Shown: positions 46,600 to 61,274, numbered from the stretch's first letter. The stretch is 64,000 nt of DNA from Apostichopus japonicus (GCF_037975245.1 NC_092568.1:17007001-17071000); one strand, 5' to 3'. A program made the numbers and translations. Notes: generated by a model from the sequence alone, not told the origin.

Positions 46600-47978
46600 A
46601 TTTGCTTGTTACCCAATGGTAATACCAGTTCCTAATACCATGGTTACGTACATTAGTTTACCCCTCACTCATTCTCACAATGGAAGAATCCCTGCTGGGA
46701 AGATTCCCCTACTAGTGAGGAGGGAAACTTCGCCCGAGCCTCTGCCAATCGCATTTCCTGCAATTGAAAGATTGAAAAGAGGTGGGCCACGGTTGTATTA
46801 TTCACTCTCTTTCGATCTAATGTCGTTAATTTTAAATCCATAGAAAGAATCAAGCACCATGTAAAGCTCTTTTATGATTGCATAAAGTGTTTATTTTCAG
46901 TTGGAATTTCTTACAAGAATGATTTCCCTTTTAGAATTCCTCCCATTTCATGGAGTATAATTCTAGGATCAACGTAATCTCTAATCGCCCAATGACTTGA
47001 AAGAAAATGCAAAGAATGTTTCTATAGTTCACATGTTCTCATTAGTTTATTCCTTCATTTTGATTCAGACTTACAACAGCTCAAAGAACACTTTGTAATA
47101 TGATGTTTTTTCAAGATTAAATAAGTTGCATGAATAAATTTGGTCAGGTGATGAAGTGAAAGGAAAGCAGCGTTCTGGACGCAAGTCAAATCATTATCAA
47201 ACCCATACTCTATGAGAGGCGATTCAAATACCTCTTTTCAAATCAGCAGAAGAAGGAGGAAACTTTATCTTTATTCTGTTCATCGGAAACTTATGCAATT
47301 GAATTTTTCATTGTCATAGAGATATAATATACAATGTTCATGGTTCAGTAACGTACGGGCAAATGGTATGGGAATGAGGGGAGGCGGTGAAGGGAGGGTA
47401 GCTATGACCATGAAAGGGATGCTATTGCCTCCTATAACAGTTTCACATGAGTGATTATAGCTGTTGATGTAGTCGACCATGTCATAGTGTTGACTTGTAT
47501 TGCACATATTATACAAGCTATAAACACATCCAAACCTCGTCCTCGTCACCGTCCCTTCCTCATTACCATTCAATCTTTCACAATTGCAACAATTTTAAAC
47601 GACGTGATCAAGAAAGCTGATAATAGATCAAAATTTGATATTTATAAAGATTATTATAATATTTTGTATTAAGCTAAATACACACTTCTGTATATGTGTG
47701 GAACACAGTCATTTGGGGGCCGGGAGGGGGGGGGGGAAGCCTATCCACGCAAACTGCCGCAGTTTGGCGCGGTTGGATGTTTGGCGCGGTTTGGCGCATG
47801 TGTGATGTACCCTGTACGAAACTTTCACTGTGCGATGTTATCGAATAATGCCTTCACGGAAAACTTCGATCAAAGTACATCATACAATACTAGTGTGCTA
47901 AATATGACTAAACCAACTCCAAACATATCTAAATATATGTACGAAAAGCTACGGGTAATTTTGAACGGGTATATCTTC

Positions 47979-48066
<88 letters not shown>

Positions 48067-49872
48067 AAGAATCCCTGCTGAGGAGATTCCCCTACTAGTG
48101 AGGAGGGAGACTTCGCCCGAGCCTCTGCCAATCGCAGTTAATGCAATTGAAAGATTGAAAAGAGGTGGGCCACGGTTGTATTATTCACTCTCTTTCGATC
48201 TAATGTCGTTATTTTTAAATCCATAGAAAAAATCAAGCACCATGTAAAGCTCTTTTATGATTGCATTAAGTGTTTATTTTCAGTTGGAATTTCTTACAAG
48301 AATGATTTCCCTTTTAGCATTCCTCCCATTTCATGGAGTATAATTCTTGGATCAACGTAATCTCTAATCGCCCAATGACTTGAAAGGAAATGCAAAGAAT
48401 GTTTCTATAGTTCACATGTTCTCATTAGTTTATTCCTTCACTTTGATTCAGACTTACAACAGCTCAAAGAACATTTTGTAATATGATGTTTTTTTCAAGA
48501 TTAAATAAGTTGCATGAATAAATTTGGTCAGGTGATAAAGTGAAAGGAAAGCAGCGTTCTGGACGCAAGTCAAATCATTATCAAACCCATACTCTATGAG
48601 AGGCGATTCAAATACCTCTTTTCAAATCAGCAGAAGAAGGAGGAAATTTTATCTTTATTCTGTTCATCGGAAACTTATGCAATTGAATTTCATTGTCATA
48701 GAAATATTATAAACAATGTTCATGGTTCAGTAACGTACCGGCAAATGGTATGGGAATGAAGGGAGGCGGTGAAGGGAGGGTAGCTATGACCATGAAAGAG
48801 ATGCTATTGCCTCCTATAACTTTTGTTTCACATCAGTGATTATAGCTGTTGATGTAGTCGACCATGTCATAGTGTTGACTTGTATTGCACATATTATACA
48901 AGCTATAAAAACATCCAAACCTCGTCCTCGTCACCGTCCCTTCCTCATTACCATTCAGTCTTTCACAAATGCAACAATTTTAAACGAAGTGATCAAGAAA
49001 GCTGATAATAGATCAAAATTTGATATTTATAAAGATTATTATAATATTTTGTATTAAGCTAACTACACACTTCTGTATATGTGTGGAACACAGTCATTTG
49101 GGGGCCGGGGAAAGGGGGGGGGGCCTATCCACGCAAACTGCTGCAGTTTCAGAGGATCAATAAGCACATCAGGTCACTGCGGACTTAACAAAGTCTTGTA
49201 GTTGACGAATTCCCGGTCGCGATTTTTTTCCCAAACAGGTTTGCAATTACGGAGTTTTCAGCCAATCAGATTGCTCGTGACGTCAGCATAAATAATAGCC
49301 ATCGCTTGGAAGTTCGAAGACATGAATATACTGGGTTACACCACTGACACTTGATTGAGTCTAGTTAAGGGGTTTTCCTTCAATCGCCCTAACTTTACTT
49401 TTAATGCTTGGATTATATGTTGACCTCACTTATGATACATACGCTATATTTTATTTGGTTCGTGTTTACGTTATCCACTATTCGTGAGCCGTTCTATTGA
49501 AAACAGAATTCGTTTCGTGGAATGGGTAGGCCTACACTCAAAGCAACTTCACGACGCGAGTCTAGAGTAAATATACGCAAAACAGTATAGTGTATAGTGT
49601 GATATATTTCCGTCACTGCACTGTGTACAGAGTTATAATACATAAAGGCCTACAGCGCATGTGTGATGTACCCTGTACGAAACTTTCACTGTGCGATGTT
49701 ATCGATTAATGCCTTCACAGAAAACTTCGATCAAAGTAGATCATACAATACTAGTGTGCTAATTATGTCTAAACCAACTCCAAACATATCTAAATATATG
49801 TACGAAAAGCTACGGGTAATTTTGAACGGGTATATCTTCGTTGCAACAAATGGATGCAGAACCTCGAAGTGA
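46600..49872. repeat. Internal tandem duplication within unit 2
   Basis: 46,600-47,980 and 48,064-49,872 are both copies of the unit-1 segment 31,540-33,400. The first copy lacks the part equivalent to 32,690-33,185. The join is a (TA)n tract at 47,981-48,063, which sits between a piece ending GGGTATATCTTCGT and a piece starting GGAAGAATCCCTGCTG. Confidence 0.85.
47981..48063. repeat. (TA)n at the duplication junction
   Basis: About 83 bp of TA exactly at the breakpoint between the two copies of the internal duplication in unit 2. Confidence 0.95.
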
Positions 49873-49962
49873 AGTTTTCTATGGTGATGACGTAACTTTT
49901 CCGACCAATCATGAACGACTATTTACGCACACTTGCAAACCTGTTTGGGAAAAAAATTTCGC
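49219..49962. mobile_element. Terminal-inverted-repeat element in unit 2
   Basis: Counterpart of 32,765-33,487. The inverted CCCAAACAGGTTTGCAA arms are at 49230-49246 and 49933-49949. Here the arms extend further, because CCCGGTC-GCGA on the left is mirrored by TCGC-TTCCCGG on the right. TGACGTCA is at 49278-49285. Confidence 0.65.
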
Positions 49963-50575
49963 TTCCCGGTCCCCGTGTTTCCCAAATCTACTTGCATAAA
50001 CTCAAAACCCTATGAAGCCTGTTTCGGGTTTCGAATAACCGTGCTATTTCCAGCCATTCAGATCCCTCAATAAGATTAGTCACATGAAGTTCACGTGTTT
50101 GACTTAATAAGCATTGTCCCTCATTCAAAACGGTACTAAAATGTGAATAGGTTTTGTTTGTTGAAATTTCAGGCTTTCTCCAGTTCATGATCGTCTGCAT
50201 AGAATATAGTTGTAAAAGGACACAACTTACAGCAAGAACTCTCTTGCGAGCATAATCTTAAGCAACATTTTGTGAATAAGAAGATTATACGGAATCCGTT
50301 TTTCTTTTACTGCTTGCTTCGAAGTCATCGATAGTATAAGGGCTTATAAGCCTATTGTACATTTACGTCTTGGAAGGAAACGACATTCTTACTGCTTGCT
50401 GCAATGTAAACAAAGACAAGCGTGAGCTTCTTGTAAATAAAGATATTTTCAGATGCGTTGTTCTAATGAGAGTAAAACAGGATGAATAGAGATTTCGTTG
50501 AAGGCAGTGCCGTTCATTGTTACCAATAGATTGTATCCAACCAACAATACCAATTTAAGCTCGTAGAAAGTTAAC

Positions 50576-50645
50576 TCGTCAAATGGTTCAGTGGGTAGAA
50601 CAGTGGACTGATAACCTGATGAACTGAGTTCGACTCCATCAACGA
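50576..50645 (+). pseudogene. tRNA-like relic in unit 2
   Basis: Counterpart of 34,100-34,169 with two substitutions, one of which changes the anticodon-like triplet (CTGATAA). That indicates no constraint to stay a tRNA. Confidence 0.45.
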
Positions 50646-53228
50646 TTATACACGTTTAAAATTCTTTTTCTCTTTCAGCAGTCCACGATGGAGTCTTGAT
50701 ATATTAATTCAACTATATAATTTACTAGCTGATGTGGTGGCCGATGCTATAGAGGGTGACGAAAGACTCATTCCTTGTCGGTCGTGTAAATCGTGGCTAG
50801 GGTTCAAGACAGACCTCTGGCGATAATACCTCAGGTTGTGGCATGGTGCTTTTTTGTGGCCTAGGATCCCGTGCCATGTCTCCCTTGTTGTCGCAAAAGA
50901 ACCCGGGAGGATGCGCAGAGGGTCGGTGAAATCGACCAGAAGCGTACTAGGTGGCGTGCGTGAATCCTTGCCTTTGGCCAGAGGTGGTGACATCTCTGCG
51001 ACCGGCATGCTTGCAGCCACCGTCCACTGAATACGTGGCCTGATGAGGCGCTATTCTCCTAACAGTGAATCTACGGATGCCTTTAAAAGCCATATAATTA
51101 TTTTATATTAAAAAACACCCTGTTTCAAACTAGCGCCATCGAATTACTAAAAAGCCGTTCTATTCTTGTCACTCTGAAGGTGGAATGAATTTTATTGTTA
51201 TAGGTCATTTGCGGTAAGCCAAGCAAAACATGCAAGCAGTCATGCAGTCACAAGGGTTTGCAGGAACTTAATTAAACTTGTTTGACATACACTACCTTCA
51301 CCAAAGCAAGCATTATATTCGTTGCAGTGTTAGAGACATACAAGACCAGGAGATAAAATTTTAACAAACATAGAATTCAATCTACATCACTTTTGCAAGA
51401 AAGCAAAAGTGTCAATATTGTCCCATTCTAAGCCACAGTGTTGTAGCAAATTCTCATACCGAATAGTAGGTAGTTTCGGAAACAGTGATTCTGAAGAACT
51501 TTGTTTGAGATTCACGAAAAAATAACCCGGATTATTTTTTGATAACTTCAGGAACAAAATTAACTTTGATATGCCGTGGACCGTTAAAAACCACTGCTCT
51601 CAGTTTAGCTAGGATTGTATTCCTATAACACAATTACTTATTTTTTGTTTGTTTTTGGAATGACCCTTTAAACAGTTGAGGTTCACTAGTTATAATGACT
51701 GGACCTTTTAGTTTAGTACACAGCCCATCGGACTAGTTCCGCGGTTGCACTATACAAAACTCAATGGGAAAAATTAAGATGCAAATATATGGTCTCAAAT
51801 GACATGTTTATGATTATTACAAATTTATTAAGGACAAATGGTGTTAAATGCCATCCAAGGGTGCTCTGTTGCTAATATGAAGTTTAACGAACGTATTCTG
51901 GTTAACATCAAAACCAACGGATTAACATTAACTATAAGAACTACAATGAGGAGCCGACGTCACCATCAAGTAAGCCTAAACGAATATTCCAGAAATAAGT
52001 AACTTTAACGAAACCTATCTTGAAAAATACTGGAATAGCTACAGAAACATTATTGGACTCAAATTGTCTGTTTTTTTTTATTATAACATATCAAAACTAA
52101 AATTATGCCTTATTCATTACTAAATTGAGTTATAATGTTACAGCAAAATATATCTGTCGATCATTCTTCCATGATTGAATACCGGGGATACTTTTAAGAA
52201 AAGTCACCCAGGAAAGAACCTGGGCACGAAAACCAAACCACCGAACGTCCGATCCGCTCTCAACCCCAATCCCCTTGCATCGAGACTGTGACTGACATTG
52301 TGTGATTATCGTCAGTTGTGTATCACAATTCTCCCCGAAAGGGAACATATACTACACATGATCTTCGGGAATGCCTTCAACTCTTCGGTCGATCTGTTCG
52401 TTGTACACGTCTCATGATAAAACTAGTTTGATCTCGGAAGAATTTTATCCGATTCCTTGTTCTTTATTCTATTTGTTTTACAAGTCAATGGACTACATTC
52501 GGATGAACAATGAACAGACGAAGAAAACTGCCATTACTGGAATACCAAGTAGTCCCCGTTATGTCCAGCACGTAGCACACTAATGGATTTTATCGATACT
52601 CATTGACGAACCAGATCTTCCTTATTCGAAACAAGTTTATAACAATAGAGACTGAGAGATTAATGCCGTGCAAGTGGTGCATTTGCTTTCATATTACTGA
52701 AACCTGTACGACAAGTTGTTTACGTTATGTGAGCCGTCCAGAATTCACAGTGGTCGCTCAGCGTTTAACCGGCTTTCGGTAACACGTATCAAGCATTCAA
52801 TTATTGATGACTATATAACGACGAAAAGACATTAAGCACATGGACATTAATATCCTCTTACTTGAGGTACGTATGTGAGGCTCATTTGTATCCATTATTA
52901 CCATTTGCTGAAAAATAGACATTGCTTGCATTGTTTTTTTCGCAAACTGGAAAACCAAACTCGACCTCTTCGAGAAAACTTAACGTCCCTGAAATGCACC
53001 GTGTAATGGCATCAGGCTCGGTAGGACCAGGAACGATTATATAAGAAAACCCCTTTCATGGGTTCCAAGTGAGAAAAATAGAAGACTGAAAATTAAATTC
53101 GTTGATAATTCGTTACTTGTTAGTGGATAGATCCAGGTATGTTTTTGTATTACCCTGTTTGGTAAAAGCAACGCAAACCTTGTCACGATGTGGTTCCAAG
53201 CGGTACCATTATCTGGCAACATGACTAA
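50646..53228. other. Non-coding block of unit 2, right part
   Basis: No supported gene. Near-identical to 34,170-36,780. The open minus frame at 50,709-51,020 is longer than in unit 1 only because of a frameshift. Confidence 0.5.
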
Positions 53229-53406
53229 AAGCCAATGGCTTGCCGCAAGGCGGGCGGGCGGAAATGCCCCCTCCCCCATACAAGATCTTTCATTCGCATG
53301 TGGCTGTTTCCATAAAATTTCAGCCTCTTATACCTAATTCGCCGCTGCTACAGGCATCTGTTAATGCTTGTATACCAAATAATTCTCTAATAATATCTTT
53401 ACATAC

Positions 53407-54463
53407 CCTTCTTAGAAGAGTCTAAGTTAAGGTAGCAGAAGTACACCCAACCTTCATCAGGTGTCTTTGTGATAGAGATGAACGACATATCCCCCAATAG
53501 ATAAGAACATGTTTCTTCCACCCTGCAGGGAAATAGCAACTTAAAAGTTCTTTGACAAACAAAGAACAAATGTGACAAATCAAAATATAACAGACCGATT
53601 CTCATTTGCATTGATTTTTATAGACTTAATATTTATTGCAGTACCTATTTTCCGTCATAAAGTTGGGCTTCACAAAATAATGGTGGATCGAACATGTTGA
53701 ATTTCTGAGCATGTACCTAATAAGCTATGCTTTCAGTGCTTTCTGTGTCAAGTGTGTAAATTCAGCTTGAAAATGAAAGAAAAGGAAAAATGTTTTCATT
53801 GTTATATTACAATGCTTATATCCTGCAATGGACATGGGTTTAGCAAATGTTGACTCTAAAATATTGAACCTTTTAATATGACCTAATGATGGCATTGGTT
53901 TCAGTGTTAACACTGATTACATTCTACCCTGATAATATAAAAAAAAATACAACAGAAATTCAAATGTTTCATATCCTATTGGCACTATGACATCACTTGT
54001 TAATATAATGGCAACCCAAGGCACGAGTTTTAAACCGTATCATATGCCCCAAACATGATAAAGTATTTCTTAGTTCTTAGGGGAAAAGTTCTTCACAAAT
54101 ATTTTGTGTCCGCATTTTAAAACTAAAGACTTAGTTAATAAACCTTTTAAAATGGATCACAGTAGGTCATCTGTGACGTCACGATAACATATGTTCTTCT
54201 GCAGCTTCATTAGTCATTTATCTTTATATTATGTTATAAAGTTTATAGGTTAGTGAATTACCTTGCTCTCGTAGAATACTGAAACTATGATCAACAATAA
54301 CTGCAGTACATCTAAGCCTGACAACTCTTTGGTTTGTAACAATTCCAGAGATAACAACGATAAAATAACGTCTATTTATAGGAATCCTACCTGCATTGGT
54401 TTGTGGAGATAATTGATTGCTTTCTGTTCCGATACTTCTTCTTACTCTCGTGTTGTCATCTTC
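53407..54463 (-). CDS. Possible exons of an unknown minus-strand gene
   Basis: Two open segments have good splice sites: 54463-54391 (TTTTAG acceptor, GTAGGA donor, 24 codons rich in charged and Gln residues) and 53522-53407 (CCCTGCAG acceptor, GTATGT donor, 38 codons). The second contains ETCSYLLGD and DEGWVYFCYL, which loosely recalls the B- and F-strand cysteines of an Ig domain. Their phases do not join directly, so a middle exon would be needed and I cannot identify one. The segment 53,229-54,600 is found only in unit 2. This may be chance. Confidence 0.25.
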
Positions 54464-54561
54464 CTAAAACAAAACAAAACAAAGATAAAAGCTAGATTGG
54501 AATGTTATTGAAATAGTCTATTTTATAAAACACCTATTGTGAAACAAAATCAATTTACATC

Positions 54562-55548
54562 CAGTGGCGTCGCCAAGGGGGGGGGGGGCAGGGGGCACAT
54601 GCCCCCACTGGAAAACCTAGTGCCCCGAGTGCCCCCCCCCCATCTGAGATTTGTGTTTGTAAAAAAATACATATATATTTTGTTTTATTCAACTCCCATC
54701 ATCTGAGTTGGTTTTTCATAAGGACAAAGAAGCACAGTAATTCGTATTTTCTTCAAATGAGCTGCGAAAAAATGGGTGAGAGTGTTTGTTTGTCTGCTGT
54801 CTGTGTGTGTCTTTTACCTCTCGTTAATTGGATGCCTGTGAAATGCCGAAAATCCGGACCTGCTGTGAGAAGGGAGGGTACTGCAGTATGTTGCCTTGGT
54901 CTGAGATTGACAGGTTAGGAGATGACGAAATGTGAGAATGTGAGGGTCCGCAGGCACCATACTTGCCTATATTTGTGGACCCGTATATTAACCCTGTTGT
55001 GTAGGGGGTGCAGAGGTCATTTGAGGTCAGATGCTTGTAGGAACAAATGGCGAATGTTCACACCTGCATACTGAGCCATACTCGATGTGTGATCAAACTT
55101 TGGATTGCATGGTGAGATCCCTGATAGGAGCCAATAACGACGCTGGAACCTGGTACATCTTAATAGATAATGGGAGAAAACGAGAAGGACAAGAAAGGAG
55201 TCGGGGGTCATGCACACATTAATTCAACAAATGTAGGTTCCATTGATAGGGTTAGGCATAATATCGACAGCATGTGGTTCATATCCTCTGCAAAATTCTG
55301 CGCGTTGTTAAAATCATTACCTCAAAAATAGCAATTTCTGGAGATATCAGATCGAATTTAGCATCAAATGTGGCACCATTTTGCATCTAGCCCATCCTCC
55401 GTATGCGAAAATTTTCCAAAGGGGACACCCCCTCCCCTTAGACCCCTCCCCCAGGACGGCGATCCGTATCCACCTAAGTGCCCCCCATCAAATGCTGGTA
55501 CCCCCCTGTGCCCCCCCCCCCAGACTGAAAAGTCTGGTGACGCCACTG
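54562..55548. mobile_element. Complete hAT-type non-autonomous element, 987 bp
   Basis: Termini CAGTGGCGTCGCC and GGTGACGCCACTG are inverted repeats with one mismatch. The direct repeat TTTACATC flanks both sides (54554-54561 and 55549-55556), a perfect 8-bp target duplication. The ends hold G/C runs and repeated GTGCCCC words. No transposase frame. Confidence 0.88.
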
Positions 55549-55556
55549 TTTACATC

Positions 55557-56460
<904 letters not shown>

Positions 56461-56795
56461 TAAGGTGGATTAAATACCAAGCTCAAAATGCATCCAAGAT
56501 ATATATTTTTGGAGCATTTGTGGTTACAAGGTGTTAATACTTTGACCTCCATTGACCTCAGATTACCTTTGACTTCGACAAGAAAAAGAGATCATGAAGT
56601 AACTAAGGTTGATCCAGCTACTAAGTATCAATTTAATCTGAGCTATAAATATGGAGTTGTCATGTTTACGAGGTTTCCATACTGACTTTCTTTGACCTAA
56701 AAATTCCGAGATTCTTATATCGCAAGAATGTGATATATATTTAATTAAGGAGAACAATAAGAAGTATCAAGTTTCTCCAACCTAATGCTTTACAC

Positions 56796-57473
56796 CAGGG
56801 CAGGATTTAGCTTGTGGGGGGCCAGAGGCCAGAATAATTTTGGGGCCCTTTCATGATTAGGCCCACTATCTAAGCGTAGCGCCATTGCAGGTCGGCGCGT
56901 AGCGCACGAAAATTTTGGCAGAAAATGCTTCCCAGATCGCTGGAAATGGCACTTCCCAGGCCTTTCAGGTTGCATCTAAACATTTTCAATTTTGAAATCT
57001 CATGTTCTGGAAATTGACTATTGTCACAATTAATACGTAAATTTCGTTTTTCTAATGCCCCTCCAGGAATCAATATTCCGTTTTCCGTAGGAATCACATG
57101 ATCGGTGGTTGATAGCTAAAACGTCATCCAAATATCTAAAGGAATGCCAATTTTTTTTTCAAAACCGACAGAATTTACATTTGTTAACACTGAATTTATG
57201 GGGTTTGTGGTGTCACATGTGTGACAAGTTACGCAAATGCCGTAGAATAAAGACCGGGCATCCTTGTAGGTCCCATGTATTTAGGGAAAGACCACCTTTG
57301 TTCAGTGTGGAGTTTCGCACAAAGATCCGTATTTTACATGTCGACCATGGACGGACGTACGGAAAGGCATCTTATGCCTCCATTTTTTTAGACACCCACA
57401 TGTGGGGGGGGGGGGCTAAATGTGGGGTGTCCGGGCCTGGGTCCCGGTGGGGCCCGCCGTAAATCCGGCACTG
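56796..57473. mobile_element. hAT-type non-autonomous element, unit 2
   Basis: Counterpart of 38,701-39,377. Flanks CTTTACAC and CTTTACAT differ at one position, a better preserved 8-bp target duplication than in unit 1. Confidence 0.75.
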
Positions 57474-57481
57474 CTTTACAT

Positions 57482-58725
57482 GGTGACAGAGATTTAGTGA
57501 AAAGTTCCTTTTTACGACTGTTTGGGACAAGACTGGTAAAAGCTTACCTTCATAAATCTGTACAAGTATGGTGGTGTGTAGAAATATTTGAATTATGCTC
57601 AAATCTTACAAGTCTTACGTCAATCACAACACTATATATGTGCAATATCAAGTGTGGTAAACATGATGTTTCAATCTTCTAATATGCATTGCCAAAGGTT
57701 TTAGCTGATACAAGAGATCTTATATGGAAATCCACTCTAGAATGAACATTCAAACTAAGCACATGAGGGCTCTATAAATCAAGCCGAAATTATCCCATTC
57801 TAAGTAAGTCCTGTAAATAAAAAATTTAAAAAAATCTGCGAAACATCTGGCGCTGGGCATTTAAGGAGCTATGAACATTTGATCATGTTTATGTTGATAA
57901 CACTTTATATATTGTTTTAGAGTAGGTCGTTTTAAACAGGAAGTCATCCCTTACATTTGCTCCAGGAATGTGTGTCTCTTTTACATTCATGCATCCGCGG
58001 TCGATCCTCCTTGCATTCACCTACGTCTGCATGCCTGGTTACTTTATGTCCCTTTTTGCACGTGACTCGCCCAAAGTGGAAACCCGAACATCACGGGAGG
58101 CTTTATTCTATTCGTATTTTAATTTATGATTATTATTGTTATGATTATTATTTTTTGAAGTAAACTGGCTCAAATTTTATCTGAACAATATATATATATA
58201 CCTTCATTGGTGAATTATAGCTCTCACCTTACTTAAAGACGTAAATACGATGGGTTTTAACGTTTTTGAAAATGTATCTCATGTAAAGTTACTTTCCTAA
58301 CTATACAAACTGAAGCCTCAAACCAATTTTATAGCTACACTTGTGACTGATGTAAGTGGCCCTGTTGGTTTCTTTTTCATTTTCTGTTCTGCTTTTCAGA
58401 CATATACGACAATATTTTTTCGATCTGAGAAGCTTCGAATATTATATGTGTGCGTTCCATTAGAAGTTTTGCTAATTTTAGCCCTAAAAGACAAACCTTT
58501 GATAGCATGATTGCTGACTACAATATTGAAATAGAAAAGAGTATAAATTCAAGCCCGTATGCAGCTTTTCCAAGGGGGGGGGGGGGGTCGATGTTATGAA
58601 AAGTGGATCGTTTTAATGACTAACTCCGCTGGTTTCATGCCAAAGGCACGTGCATCGAGCGCCGAAGGTGCAAGCTACCCATATGCGGTCTGGGATATGC
58701 TCCACCCCACCCCGGAATATTCTTG
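57482..58725. other. Spacer at the end of unit 2
   Basis: No gene. Near-identical to 39,386-40,659, with a poly-G run near 58,575 at the unit boundary. Confidence 0.5.
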
Positions 58726-59674
58726 ACGTCAAACGGTGCAAACGGACGCACTTTGGGTTTAAATATAGTCCAAAAAAGAAGTCTGAAATTTAAAAATTGT
58801 TAGTCCGACCGTTGAAGCATTTCACAATGGATGTTATACAGACATTTATAGAGAAAAAGCCTTTCCGCTATAAAGATATGGAAGAAATATCGCATCAACA
58901 GGGAACGACTGGAAGAGTTGCAATGGTTAAGAACCAGTCGCGGACAAACGGAAGGATATATCATTATAATCGTACTCTCTCCATGCGGCAAGTATACTCG
59001 GCAAATGTGACATTGAACACATAATACGATATGATATAATACAAAGGTAATACATAGTCTATAGCTGAATATGACACTCTACAGGTCCATCTGACCCATG
59101 TTCTGATCCCCCAGTCAGTGTCCAACAAGATTTGATACAGTAGGAGTAGCGAGCAGCATGTAAATTAAAATTGAATTATTTTCTGGAACATCGTACAAGT
59201 TACAGCCTGGTTGTTGTCAACCCTGGTTGACAGACTGTACTTCAATTTCATCAAAATATCTTTATCAAAATGTTTCTATTTTGAACGCCATATGAGACAT
59301 TATTAAAAGCCAAAATAGGTTCATCACACAGCTACTACTGTACTATCCGAAGCGGACCATAACGGATACTGCTCCGGGGGGGGGGGGCGGGAGGCTGGTC
59401 TCAGTTAGAGCTTCACTCCCCCAGAAAAGCTTAGATGGTTTACATGTTAATGTTTAACAATTGAGAAGGAAGGAAAGATAATCGAAAGAGGTTGAGTTAT
59501 GGTATTACTATATCTCTGTTTCTATTCAAAAGAAATAATATTCGAAACCAATTGGTAAAGATGATGTAACCAACAAGTACTGATTATATACAAAAGTCTA
59601 GTATACTAATAAAGTATATGCAGTCTTTGATGTATGATGTATATAACAGTGTACAGAGACAGCAACGGATTCTT

Positions 59675-60978
59675 TTATTTCGCGTAGTGGATGAAAAATC
59701 CCTTGCAATTAAATGCAATCATTTTCTTTCTACGATAAAGCAAGACCAAAACTATAACTCTCAAGATTGGCATCAAATAGTAGCCGTCCATTATTTCCAA
59801 GATACCCTCAAGTTTAGCGACATCATTCCAGAGGAGATCAAATATATCACCATCGGGAGAGAAAGTGAATGGTGTCAGCTGTGGGTCTACTCGGAGCCTT
59901 GTGTTGGTGCCATCGCGCTGGCAAAATCCATTCTCTGGCAAAAGATAGTTGTATTCATCGCCATGAGACAGAGGTACGCAGACACGATCGTAGTAACCAG
60001 GAGTGACGTCATACATCAGGAATGATGATACCAGCTCAAAGAAATGGTAAAGGTAGTAGGTCATGACGTCATAAAAATCAAAGAACAACATGTCCAGTAT
60101 TGACCATTCATCTTGGATCTCGTCGAGGTCAAGGTTAAATGATTCTTGACCATCCAAGGTAGGAGTGAGTTCTTTCAGATCCTCGGACTGGTAGTAGGTC
60201 ATGACGTCATACAAATCAAAGAACAACATGTCCAGTGTTGACCATTCATCTTGGATCTCGTCGAGGTCAAGGTTAAATGATTCTTGACCATCCAAGGTAG
60301 GAGTGAGTTCTTTCAGATCCTCGGACTGGTAGTAAGTCATGACGTCATACAAATCAAAGAACAACATGTCCAGTGTTGACCATTCATCTTGGATCTCGTC
60401 GAGGTCAAGGTTAAATGATTCTTGACCATCCAAGGTAGGAGTGAGTTCTTTCAGATCCTGGGACTGGTCAGACTTGTCAGCATCGTCACAGTAGCCATAG
60501 TACATACATGGACTGATGAGGTAATAGTTTTCATCCATAACATCTTCGAGTTCATATGAACCTGAAAATGAAGGAAAGAATGGACACTGAGATTAAATTA
60601 GTTTATAAAAGAAAACGAACTTTAAGGTAGTCAAATATAAAACAAAAACACGGATATGTTTTGTAGATCTAGAACATATCCATCGTCATTTTATCTAAGC
60701 TAGTTTGCCAACTGGTTTAGGCTTACTATAAATAATTGCTGACCCTCTTCCACCGCTCATTGCATCATATACAACACATCAACACAGCGGCCAACTCCCG
60801 TATACCCTATCCTACTGGCAACGCCTAACTAACAACAACGCTAAATCTTCGTCGAGGAATAACGGCGAATGAATATAAATTAAAAGCTAAAATACTTACC
60901 AAAAGAGTCAATCGAGATGAAAGCAAATAACATGCACAGTATCAGAAGATACTTGTACTTGAAGGTGGTAAGAGGCAT
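59675..60978 (-). CDS. Unrecognised signal-peptide protein, copy 3, 321 aa, internal repeat
   Basis: Exon 1 is 60978-60900 and exon 2 is 60561-59675; exon 2 is exactly 276 nt (2 x 138) longer than in copies 1 and 2. The extra length is a perfect-phase amplification of a 46-residue unit: residues 59-104, 105-150 and 151-196, each starting QS(E/Q)DLKELTPTLDGQESF and ending FYDVMTYY or LYDVMTYY. The added units are almost identical in DNA, so the event is very young. Signal peptide, the four cysteines and the C-terminal hydrophobic run are kept (MPILRVIVLVLLYRRKK). The repeat is acidic with aromatic ends and has no cysteine. Function unknown. Confidence 0.75.
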
Positions 60979-61274
60979 TGTAGTAAGATAGCAGCGAAAG
61001 CGAAGCAGTGTTGATGAAGATAAAGTTATCTAGCAACTGATATAACACTATAACTGTTGACGATTGTTAAAGTTTTAACATTTGACACAATGACTGTGAC
61101 GTCAATGTAGGCGCTGACTACTAATCGAGAGTTTTTAGGAGACCGAGTGCGCGCACTGACGCTACTTTTCGAACGCACGTTAGCACAATCGCGCTCTCCT
61201 CTTATAGAGACGTCTTCCTCGGCTTGTTCCGTTATATTGATGATGTACGTGAAGTACATAAGTATACACACGTC
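60979..61274 (-). promoter_or_regulatory. Conserved upstream region of copy 3 with CRE
   Basis: TGACGTCA at 61097-61104, about 120 bp before the ATG, with the same GTGCGCGCAC palindrome and CpG-rich tract as copies 1 and 2. Confidence 0.5.
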
